Assembly: GCF_000341225.1 (NCBI RefSeq)
Contig: NZ_ANAC01000017.1
Span: 124,001-188,000, forward strand
Source of the DNA: Nocardiopsis alba DSM 43377
GTDB taxonomy: Bacteria; Actinomycetota; Actinomycetes; Streptosporangiales; Streptosporangiaceae
Length of the DNA stretch: 64,000 nt
Direction of reading: 5' to 3'
Below, piece by piece: positions 27,863-35,248 of this stretch (the first letter of the stretch is position 1; every line of letters begins with the position of its first letter). Both the position numbers and the translations under genes were made by a program. The notes beneath the pieces are model-generated. The model was not told the DNA's origin, did no database searches, and worked only from the letters and a program-made list of their open reading frames with translations.

Positions 27863-29217
27863 GTCGACCGACCCTCCTCACCGGCTGGGGGCGCACCTCG
27901 CCCACCGCCGCCACCGTGGTGCGGCCACGAACCGTGGAACAGGTCGCCGAGGCGCTCACCCGGGCGGGGCCGCGCGGCGCCCTCGCCCGAGGGCTGGGCC
28001 GTTCCTACGGAGACGCCGCCCAGTCCGCGGGCGGACTCGTCCTGGACTGTTCCTCGCTCACCGGGCCGCTCCGCCTGGACACGGAGCGGGACGAGATCAC
28101 CGCGCCCGCCGGGATCGACCTGCGCCGTCTCACGACGTACCTGCTGCGTCATGGGCGGGTCCTCCCGGTCGTGCCCGGCACCGCGCACGTCACCCTGGGC
28201 GGGGCGATCGCCGCCGACGTCCACGGCAAGAACCACCACATCGACTCCTCCCTCGGAGCCCATGTGCGCTCCCTGACCCTGGCGACCCCGCTCGGGGAGC
28301 TCCTCGAACTCGGTCCCGACCGCGGCGACGTCGACCTCTTCCACGCCACGGTCGGCGGTATGGGGCTCACCGGTGTCATCACCTCGGCCACCGTCGCGGT
28401 GCGCCCCGTCGAGACGTCCCACGTCATGGTGGACATCGATCGCACCGGAGACCTCGACGCCACCCTGGAGCTGATGGGGGACGGCCCCCGGGGCCACCGG
28501 TACACGGTCGGATGGATCGACCTGCTGGCCAGGGGCGGCGACACCGGACGGGGGATCGTCACCCGGGCACGCCACGCCCTTCGTACCGATCTGCCCGCCC
28601 CTTTGCGGGACGAGCCCTGGAGGGTTCGACCGAGGTCCGCGCCGGCGGCCCCGCGATGGGCGCCGTCCGGCCTGCTCAACCGGTGGACGGCGCAGGCGTT
28701 CAACACGGCCTACTACAATGCGGCTCCTCGCCGCCGGCGAGGACGGATCCGACCGCTCGACGCCTTCCACCACCCCTTGGACGCGGTGGAGGGGTGGAAC
28801 CGGTTGTACGGTCCACGAGGGTTCGCCCAGTACCAGTTCGTCGTCCCCTTCGGCGAGGAGGACACGCTCCGGGCGGTGGTCGAGGATCTCGCGCGAACGG
28901 GCGCCCCCTCGTTCCTGGCGGTCCTCAAACGGATGGGGGACCCGACCCCGGGTCCGCTCTCCTTCCCCCGGCCCGGGTGGACGCTCGCCATGGATCTGCC
29001 GGTCGACCACCCCGGTCTGGCCCGCCTCCTGCGCGGGTTCGACGAACGGGTGCTGGCGGCGGGAGGCCGGCTGTACCTGGCCAAGGACGGTCGGGCGAGC
29101 GCCGAGGTCGTGCACGCCATGTATCCGGAGCTGCCGGCCTGGCGGAAGGTACGCGAACGGGTCGACCCCGGTGGGGTGCTCGTCTCCGACCTGGCCCGCC
29201 GACTCGAACTCGTCTGA
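27859..29217 (+). CDS. dprE1: Decaprenylphosphoryl-beta-D-ribose oxidase DprE1
   Basis: FAD enzyme oxidising the 2'-OH of decaprenyl-phosphoryl-ribose to a keto intermediate. The 452 residues have the FAD-binding segment GLGRSYGDAAQ, GTAHVTLGGAIAADVHGKNH, HATVGGMGLTGVI, then FHHPLDAVEGWNRLYGPRGFAQYQ and the C-terminus RLYLAKDGRAS...LARRLELV. Catalytic K409 corresponds to Lys418 of the Mycobacterium tuberculosis enzyme. The residue matching its Cys387, the covalent target of benzothiazinones, is A377 (PGWTLAMDLP). It overlaps dprP and is followed by dprE2. Confidence 0.96.
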   Translation: MSRPTLLTGWGRTSPTAATVVRPRTVEQVAEALTRAGPRGALARGLGRSYGDAAQSAGGLVLDCSSLTGPLRLDTERDEITAPAGIDLRRLTTYLLRHGRVLPVVPGTAHVTLGGAIAADVHGKNHHIDSSLGAHVRSLTLATPLGELLELGPDRGDVDLFHATVGGMGLTGVITSATVAVRPVETSHVMVDIDRTGDLDATLELMGDGPRGHRYTVGWIDLLARGGDTGRGIVTRARHALRTDLPAPLRDEPWRVRPRSAPAAPRWAPSGLLNRWTAQAFNTAYYNAAPRRRRGRIRPLDAFHHPLDAVEGWNRLYGPRGFAQYQFVVPFGEEDTLRAVVEDLARTGAPSFLAVLKRMGDPTPGPLSFPRPGWTLAMDLPVDHPGLARLLRGFDERVLAAGGRLYLAKDGRASAEVVHAMYPELPAWRKVRERVDPGGVLVSDLARRLELV

Positions 29218-29253
29218 GAGCCCTCGACCCGATGAGGAAGGAAGGTGGCCCCC

Positions 29254-30006
29254 ATGCGCGACTCCCTGGGAGGTGTGCGCAGTGTCCTACTGCTCGGAGG
29301 CCGTAGTGAGATCGGTCTGGCCGTGGTCGAACGGCTTCTGCTCGAAGGCGCCCGAGAGGTGGTGCTGGCCGCGCGCGGCGGGGTCACGGACCCGCCCGAG
29401 ACTCTGACGGTGACGGGGGCGAACGTCCATTCGTTGGACTTCGACGCAGAGGCGGTCGACACCCACGCCGCGACCATCGCCGCCGCCGTCGACCTGGTCG
29501 GCGACCTGGACGTGGTCGTGGACGCCTTCGGGGTGCTCGGAGAGCAGTCCGCGTACGAGGCGGATCCGGTCGAAGCGGCCCGGGCGGCGACGGTGAACTA
29601 CACCGGTCATGTCTCCAGCGGGCTGGCGGTCGCCGCCCGGCTGAGAGAGCAGGGGCACGGCACGCTGATGGTCCTGTCCTCCGTGGCCGGGGTCCGGGTA
29701 CGCAGGGCCAACTTCGTCTACGGATCCGCCAAGGCGGGGCTGGACGGCTTCGCCCAGGGGCTGGCGGACTCCCTGCACGGGTCCGGTGCGCGCGTCCTGG
29801 TGGTCCGGCCCGGCTACGTGGCCACCCGGATGTCCGCCCATGTGGAGCCGGCCCCCTTCCCGGCCACGCCCGGACAGGTCGCCGACGTCGCCGTCCGAGG
29901 GCTGCGCAGTGGGGCCGGCACGGTGTGGGCCCCGCCCGTCCTGCGCCCGCTCTTCACCGCTCTGAGCCTGCTGCCCCGCCCTCTCTGGCGCCGTCTGGGC
30001 CGCTGA
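29254..30006 (+). CDS. dprE2: Decaprenylphospho-beta-D-erythro-pentofuranosid-2-ulose 2-reductase DprE2
   Basis: Short-chain dehydrogenase that completes the DprE1-initiated epimerisation to decaprenyl-phosphoryl-arabinose. The 250 residues show the nucleotide motif LLGGRSEIG, the DAFGVLG segment, S in LSSVAGVR, and Y-x-x-x-K in VYGSAKAG. ATG 29254 has GGAAGG eight bases upstream; GTG 29245 is an in-frame alternative. It is the third gene of the DprP-DprE1-DprE2 set and ends before a bidirectional terminator. Confidence 0.94.
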   Translation: MRDSLGGVRSVLLLGGRSEIGLAVVERLLLEGAREVVLAARGGVTDPPETLTVTGANVHSLDFDAEAVDTHAATIAAAVDLVGDLDVVVDAFGVLGEQSAYEADPVEAARAATVNYTGHVSSGLAVAARLREQGHGTLMVLSSVAGVRVRRANFVYGSAKAGLDGFAQGLADSLHGSGARVLVVRPGYVATRMSAHVEPAPFPATPGQVADVAVRGLRSGAGTVWAPPVLRPLFTALSLLPRPLWRRLGR

Positions 30007-30022
30007 GGCGCTCTCCGACGGT

Positions 30023-30053
30023 CCCCGGTGGTCCCCGGTCGGGACCACCGGGG
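30023..30053. terminator. Bidirectional hairpin terminator
   Basis: A perfect 13-bp stem, CCCCGGTGGTCCC (30023-30035) with GGGACCACCGGGG (30041-30053), has a CGGTC loop. It lies between the convergent dprE2 and MFS genes. Confidence 0.85.
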
Positions 30054-30058
30054 GAGGG

Positions 30059-31450
30059 TCAGACCCCCACGACCTCGGACCCCTCGGAGGGACCCTCCGG
30101 GCCGGAGGCCTCGGGGAGGTGCTCCCGGGTGAGCCGGTAGAACATCAGTGGGATCAGGCAGGAGAGCATGACCAGGGCCGGCAGCAGGGTGCTGCCGATC
30201 AGCATGCCGCGCAGCGCCGAGTCGCTCTGCCGGACGACCTCCCCGGCGCCGGACTCCACGTACCCGCTCACCGCGAGGCACAGCGAGAGCAGGCCGGTGC
30301 CGATGGCCTGGGCCAGCGCGTCGCCCGCGGTCCAGACCCCGGACAGCACGCCGCTCTGGCGGCGACCGGAGCCGTCGTCGGTGGCCAGACAGTCGGCCAG
30401 CATCGACCAGGGGAGCAGGTGGACACCGGACAGCCCGATGCCCACCAGCACGGAGGAGAACACGGCCCCGGGGACACCCCACACGGGGATGAACAGGAGG
30501 CCGAGGCCGCCCATCGCGAACACGACGGCGGACAGGCCCGCGGCGCTCCGCTTGTCCGACCGGACCGACAGGCGCTTCCACAGGGGGGCCGTGGCGATCA
30601 GCGGCACCAGTACGCACACCATGAGGATGCTCGTGTAGGCGGGCTCGCCCATCACGTTGGCGGTCACGTACGGAACCCCGGCCACCATGGTCCCGCTCGC
30701 CACGCCCATGAGCAGGTTGGCCGGGAACAACACCCGGAAGTGACGGTGCGAGAAGGCCGAACGCAGCTGGCCGAGGATGTTCTCGGTGCGCGCGGGGAAG
30801 GCCGGGCGCGGCGCCCGACGGGTACCGATCACACTGCCGAGCATGGCGAACAGGATGACCGCGCCCATGGCCAGGCCCATCAGACGGTAGCCCGTCACCG
30901 GGTCCTCGGGGGCGGATTGCAGTACCGGGGCCAGCGCCCCGCCCAACATCAGCGCCAACCCCACGAACGCGGTCCGCCACGTGTTGAAGGTGGAGCGTTC
31001 GTGGTAGTCGGAGGTGATCTCACCGGGCATGGCCGCGTGCGGCACCTGGAACATCGAGGAGGCCAGGGCCGCGAGCACGAACAGCACCGCGACGTAGACG
31101 GCGGCGGCGTTCCCCTGGAGCGGGGGGCCGAAGAACAGCGCCGCGAAGAGCACCGGCAGGGTCACCGCTCCGGCGAGCATCCACGGCCGACGCGGCCCCC
31201 AGGAGGAACGCGTCCGATCTGACCGGACGCCGATGTAGGGGCTGATCAGGAGATCGGCGATCTTCGGTAGGAAGATCACCGCCCCGGCCACCGCCGGACC
31301 GACGGCCAGGGTGTCGGTCAGGTAGATGAGCAGCAGCAGTCCGGGGACGGTGTTGAAGATCCCCGTGGCCACCGCGCCGCTGCCGTACCAGGCGTGCACC
31401 GAGCGAGGCAGCGGAGCGGCTCCGACGGGGGTGTCGGGGGCGGTGCTCAC
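30059..31450 (-). CDS. Major facilitator transporter (GPH/MFS_2-like)
   Basis: The 463 residues have about twelve membrane helices. The signature IADLLISPYIGVRSDRTRSSWGPRRPWML is typical of the glycoside-pentoside-hexuronide cation symporter group and related MFS_2 proteins. The substrate is not evident. The GTG start at 31450 overlaps the stop of the upstream DUF2236 gene (GTGA), so it belongs to an operon with two putative oxygenases and may import or export their substrate or product. Confidence 0.85.
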   Translation of the reverse strand: MSTAPDTPVGAAPLPRSVHAWYGSGAVATGIFNTVPGLLLLIYLTDTLAVGPAVAGAVIFLPKIADLLISPYIGVRSDRTRSSWGPRRPWMLAGAVTLPVLFAALFFGPPLQGNAAAVYVAVLFVLAALASSMFQVPHAAMPGEITSDYHERSTFNTWRTAFVGLALMLGGALAPVLQSAPEDPVTGYRLMGLAMGAVILFAMLGSVIGTRRAPRPAFPARTENILGQLRSAFSHRHFRVLFPANLLMGVASGTMVAGVPYVTANVMGEPAYTSILMVCVLVPLIATAPLWKRLSVRSDKRSAAGLSAVVFAMGGLGLLFIPVWGVPGAVFSSVLVGIGLSGVHLLPWSMLADCLATDDGSGRRQSGVLSGVWTAGDALAQAIGTGLLSLCLAVSGYVESGAGEVVRQSDSALRGMLIGSTLLPALVMLSCLIPLMFYRLTREHLPEASGPEGPSEGSEVVGV

Positions 31451-32436
31451 ACGCGATCATCGGCCTTCGCGGCCTCGGACGCCTCGGCGTCGGCCCCCGA
31501 GGACGCGGCCTCTCGGGGACGGTCCCCCTCCGCGCCGTACAGCTCCTCGTGGGCCACGGGGTCCACGTTGTGCCGGACCGGGCAGGTGGCCGGGAAGGTG
31601 CCCATTTTGTCGATGTCGTAGCCGTCGGGGTAGCTGCGGATGTTCGGGTTCAGGTCCGCCCACAGCGGTTCCTCGCGCGGCTTCATCCGGCGCACGACCT
31701 TGGCCCGCAGCTTGAGGGCGATGTCGGCGCCCTTGCGCCAGCCCCGACCGGGCGGGTCGTACCGGAAGGTCCGGATGAGCGAGTCGTCCAGGATCGCCAT
31801 CGAGAACTTGCGGGCCAGACCGGACACGCGTGGCGGATAGAACGTCACCATGAGGTCGAGGGTGGCGTCGGAGACCGCGCGTCCGCCCTCGGTGTAGGCG
31901 AAGTTCTCCTTCTCATAGGTGTCGAGAAGGTCGCGGAACTCCTCATAGGTCTCGGGGATGTCCTTGATCCCCATGTACTTTCCGAGCTTGCGGTAGTAGT
32001 TGGTGATCCCCGAGATCTCGTGGTCGCTCAGTCGTCGCCAGCCGTAGCCGTAGTCGTTGAGCCAGCGGACCGGCATGACGACGAAGGTGCTCAGCACGTA
32101 TCGGTAGTCGTCGTTGGAGATGTCGTAGGAGCGGTGCATCTGGTTCATCCGGCGCAGGGCGTCGCGGCCCTTACCCGGCTCGAACCCGTACCGCATCATG
32201 TTGCCGAGGATGAGGGCCGTGTCGTCGTAGCGTTTCTGGGTCTTTCCGGTGAACTCGTCCGTCCGCCCGAGGAGTTCGCCGATGCTCGGGACCGCGTAGG
32301 TGCGGTAGAGGGCGATCCCCAGAGCCCTGCCCATGTCCCACGGGAATTCGTGGGAGGTCAGGATCTGGACGATGCGCACGCAGTCGGCCTCGGCGTCGAG
32401 GCGGTGGATCTCGTCGCGCCAGTCGAAACGCTTCAT
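31447..32436 (-). CDS. DUF2236 (MpaB/Lcp-like) putative oxygenase, copy A
   Basis: A member of the DUF2236 family, whose characterised relatives include heme-dependent latex-clearing (rubber) oxygenase and fungal MpaB. The 329 residues contain the helical core ALYRTYAVPSIGELLG, then RRMNQMHRSYDISNDDYRYV with the conserved His/Arg cluster, and LNDYGYGWRRLSDHE. There is no signal peptide. The C-terminus carries a Cys in PATCPVRHNVDP and an Ala/Glu-rich tail. It is about two-thirds identical by eye to the neighbouring copy B, indicating tandem duplication. ATG 32436 follows AAGGA; the stop overlaps the MFS start. Confidence 0.85.
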   Translation of the reverse strand: MKRFDWRDEIHRLDAEADCVRIVQILTSHEFPWDMGRALGIALYRTYAVPSIGELLGRTDEFTGKTQKRYDDTALILGNMMRYGFEPGKGRDALRRMNQMHRSYDISNDDYRYVLSTFVVMPVRWLNDYGYGWRRLSDHEISGITNYYRKLGKYMGIKDIPETYEEFRDLLDTYEKENFAYTEGGRAVSDATLDLMVTFYPPRVSGLARKFSMAILDDSLIRTFRYDPPGRGWRKGADIALKLRAKVVRRMKPREEPLWADLNPNIRSYPDGYDIDKMGTFPATCPVRHNVDPVAHEELYGAEGDRPREAASSGADAEASEAAKADDRV

Positions 32437-32542
32437 TCTGGGGTCCTTCAGGGGAAGAGGGGGCGATGGACAACGGGGGACCGCTCGTGGGGGCGTGGGC
32501 CGTATCGATGAGGGTCCGGCCCGGGAAAGGGGTCGGGGGCGC

Positions 32543-33523
32543 CTATCGCGCGCCGGTGGTCGCGTCGCCCGAGGGGTCGGACGTCGCGGGGGCGACGGCC
32601 TGGCCGGGCGCGGGGACGTGGGCGCCGGTTCCGGGCACCTCCCGGGTGAGCATGTCGTGGGGGATCGGGCAGCCCTTCGGGAAGGTCCCGATCCGGGAGG
32701 GGTGATAGCCGTCGGGGTAGCTGCGGACGTTGGAGCTGGAACGTGCCCACTTCGGTTCCTCGCGCGGCCTCATCCGGCGCACGACCTTGGCGCGGGCCTT
32801 GAGCGCGACGTCCCCGGCCCTGCGCCAGAAGGCGGACGGCTCGGGGTAGCGGAAGGCCCGGATCAGGCTGTCGTCCAGCAGCCCCTTGGTGAAGGGGCGG
32901 ACCAGCGGCCGCTGCCACGCGGGGTAGAAGTCGACCATGAGGTCGAGGGTGGCGTCGGAGACCGCGCGTCCGCCCTCGGTGTAGGCGAAGTGCTCGGCCT
33001 CGTAGGAGTCCATGAGTTCGCGGAACTCCTCGTAGGTCTCAGGGATGTCCTTGATCCCCATGTGCCTGCCGAGTTTGCGGTAGTAGTTCGTGGAGGCGGC
33101 GATCTCGTGGTCGCTCAGTCGTCGCCAGCCATAGCCGTAGTCGTTGAGCCAGCGGACCGGCATGACGACGAAGGTGCTCAGCACGTACCGGTAGTCGTCG
33201 TTGGAGATCTCGTAGGAGCGGTGCATCTGGTTCATCCGGCGCAGGGCGTCACGGCCGCGGCCGGGCTCGAAGCCGTGCTCCAGGATGTCGTTGAGGATGA
33301 GCACGGTGTCGTCGTAGCGGTGTTGGGGGCGCGCGGTGAACTCACGGGTGCCGCCGAGGAGTTCGCCGATGCTCGGAACCGCGTAGGTGCGGTAGAGGGC
33401 CAGCCCCAAGGCCTGCTCGATGTCCCAGGGGAACTCCCGGGTCGACAGGATGCGGACGATCTCCTCGTAGTCCTCCTCGGCGTCCAGTGTGCGGATCTTG
33501 TCGCGCCATTCGAAACGCTTCAT
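32543..33523 (-). CDS. DUF2236 (MpaB/Lcp-like) putative oxygenase, copy B
   Basis: The 326-residue paralogue of copy A has the same opening MKRFEWRDKIRTLDAEEDYE, core ALYRTYAVPSIGELLGG, MNQMHRSYEISNDDYRYV and C-terminal Cys/His segment PKGCPIPHDM. The copies are collinear but diverge at the C-terminus and near residue 200, suggesting different substrates or a two-subunit enzyme. ATG 33523 follows GGTGGAG; an in-frame upstream extension lacks support. It is 106 bases upstream of copy A and 268 bases downstream of the conservon gene cvnD, all on the minus strand. Confidence 0.85.
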   Translation of the reverse strand: MKRFEWRDKIRTLDAEEDYEEIVRILSTREFPWDIEQALGLALYRTYAVPSIGELLGGTREFTARPQHRYDDTVLILNDILEHGFEPGRGRDALRRMNQMHRSYEISNDDYRYVLSTFVVMPVRWLNDYGYGWRRLSDHEIAASTNYYRKLGRHMGIKDIPETYEEFRELMDSYEAEHFAYTEGGRAVSDATLDLMVDFYPAWQRPLVRPFTKGLLDDSLIRAFRYPEPSAFWRRAGDVALKARAKVVRRMRPREEPKWARSSSNVRSYPDGYHPSRIGTFPKGCPIPHDMLTREVPGTGAHVPAPGQAVAPATSDPSGDATTGAR

Positions 33524-33791
33524 GGGAACTCCACCTTCGTCCGGACCCGCCCGAGACGGGTCCAGGGTCGTCGGGTACGTGAAACACCACTCCATGGGCG
33601 TTTCGCCGCCCCGCACTTTACCGGGGAGGCCTTCGTGTACAGGAGAGGAAGGCGCTTCGTACCCTCGAACATCCCGAACCGTGTCCCGAATGTTCTCCTT
33701 CTCGTCCTCTGTATCCCCGCCCGCCCTTCACCGTCACACCTCGTGGAACGATGGCGTGAAAGGTCGACGCCCCGGACCCGGACGGAGCGGT

Positions 33792-34376
33792 TCAGGCGGC
33801 GACGCGTTCGGCGACCCGGTTCACCAGGGACAGCAGGACCTCCTTGGCCGATGCCCGATCCCGCGCGTCGCACAGCACCACCGGGGTCTCCGGGCTGAGG
33901 CTCAACGCCTCCCGGACCTCGTCCGGCGCGTACCTGTGGGCGCCCTCGAAACAGTTCACCGCCACCACGAAGGGCACGTCCCGGCGTTCGAAGAAGTCCA
34001 CCGAGGCGAAGCAGGTCTCCAACCGGCGCGTGTCGGCGATGACGACCGCGCCCAGGGCGCCCTCCGAGAGCTCCTCCCACATGAACCAGAAGCGCTCCTG
34101 GCCGGGTGTTCCGAACAGGTACAGCACCAGGCTCTCGTTGATGGTGATCCGACCGAAGTCCAACGCCACCGTGGTGGTCGTCTTGGACTCCACCCCGGAC
34201 AGGTCGTCGACCCCGTAGCTGGCCTCGGTCATCACCTCCTCGGTGCTGAGCGGGGCGATCTCGCTGACCGACCCCACGAGTGTCGTCTTCCCGGCGCCGA
34301 AGCCACCGGCGATCAGGATCTTCAGCGCCGAGGGGACCGGGGCCTCGGCGACGGGGTCAAAGTCTCTGGATGCCAT
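33792..34376 (-). CDS. cvnD: Conservon GTPase-like protein CvnD
   Basis: Small Ras-like GTPase of the actinomycete conservon, thought to work at the membrane with the CvnA sensor kinase. The 194 residues have P-loop GGFGAGKT (24-31), the switch segment KTTTTVALDFG, the G3-like LFGTPGQERF and the G4-like VAVNCFEG in place of NKxD, as usual in this family. It overlaps cvnC by 20 bases. It is the last gene of the conservon; the cytochrome P450 gene seen after some conservons is absent, and two putative oxygenase genes follow instead. Confidence 0.93.
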   Translation of the reverse strand: MASRDFDPVAEAPVPSALKILIAGGFGAGKTTLVGSVSEIAPLSTEEVMTEASYGVDDLSGVESKTTTTVALDFGRITINESLVLYLFGTPGQERFWFMWEELSEGALGAVVIADTRRLETCFASVDFFERRDVPFVVAVNCFEGAHRYAPDEVREALSLSPETPVVLCDARDRASAKEVLLSLVNRVAERVAA

Positions 34377-34794
34377 CGAGAACCGCCTGGAGTACGTCCC
34401 GGCTCACCGGGCTCTTTGCTGTGTAGGGGGCGCGGGCCAAGGCCAGACCGCGGTTGAGAAGGTCACTGAGCAGGACCTTGACCACGGCGACCGGGATGTC
34501 CAGGTGAGCGGACACCTCGGCCACCGACTGGGGGCGACGACACAGCTCCAGGATGCGGAGCTGCTCCGGTTCGAGCGCCAACTCGTCGACCTCGGCGCGC
34601 TTGGCCGCGATCACCACGCTGATCATGTCCAGGCGGACGCTGTCGGCGTGGTCGCGGCCCTGCGCGATGACGTAGGGCCGGACCAGTCGGTCGTCCTCTC
34701 CGGCACCGGTGTCGTCGTCGAACCCGTCTATCGGGTCACGATGCTCGAGACCGTGCCGTGGATCGTTCGGATCGAACTCGTCATGCTCTTGCAT
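34357..34794 (-). CDS. cvnC: Conservon DUF742 protein CvnC
   Basis: The 145-residue DUF742 protein has an acidic variable N-terminus, then RLVRPYVIAQG and a winged-helix-like region LELCRRPQSVAEVSAHLDIPVAVVKVLLSDL, ending DVLQAVLDGIQRL. In conservons this partner probably relays between the CvnA kinase, CvnB and the CvnD GTPase. It starts 8 bases after cvnB and overlaps cvnD. Confidence 0.93.
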   Translation of the reverse strand: MQEHDEFDPNDPRHGLEHRDPIDGFDDDTGAGEDDRLVRPYVIAQGRDHADSVRLDMISVVIAAKRAEVDELALEPEQLRILELCRRPQSVAEVSAHLDIPVAVVKVLLSDLLNRGLALARAPYTAKSPVSRDVLQAVLDGIQRL

Positions 34795-34802
34795 ATCGAC
34801 CC

Positions 34803-35246
34803 CTAGCGAGTGGCTTCCCGGGTGGCGCTCTCATGTCGTGGAGCGGCGTCCATATAACGGCCGACCTGGTCGACCAGGACGTTCATCTCGTAGGCGATGA
34901 GACCGACGTCGGCGCTCTCCTCGGCGAGGACGGCCAGACAGGCACCGCGCCCGGCCCCGGTGACGAAGAGGTAGGCGCTCTCCATCTCGACGACGGTCTG
35001 TAGCACCTCGCCGCCGCCGAAGTGGCGGCCGGTGCCGCGGGCCAGGCTCTGGAAGGCGGAGGCCACGGCGGACAGGTGCTCGGCGTCCTCCTTCTCCAGA
35101 CTCTCGGAGCGGCCGATCAACAGGCCGTCGGCGGAGAGGACGATCGCGTGCCGGGAGCCGACGGCCCGCTCCAGCAGCTCATCGAGCAGCCAGTCGATGT
35201 TCTTCCGGCCCGCGGCGTTCCCGCCTGCGCTTTCGGTACTGGTCAC
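34803..35246 (-). CDS. cvnB: Conservon roadblock/LC7 protein CvnB
   Basis: The 147-residue roadblock/LC7-fold protein reads LLDELLERAVGSRHAIVLSADGLLI, HLSAVASAFQSLARG and YLFVTGAGRGACLAVLA. Such proteins act as GTPase-activating or scaffold partners for the small GTPase. It lies 2 bases downstream of cvnA and 8 upstream of cvnC. Confidence 0.94.
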   Translation of the reverse strand: MTSTESAGGNAAGRKNIDWLLDELLERAVGSRHAIVLSADGLLIGRSESLEKEDAEHLSAVASAFQSLARGTGRHFGGGEVLQTVVEMESAYLFVTGAGRGACLAVLAEESADVGLIAYEMNVLVDQVGRYMDAAPRHESATREATR

Positions 35247-35248
35247 GG

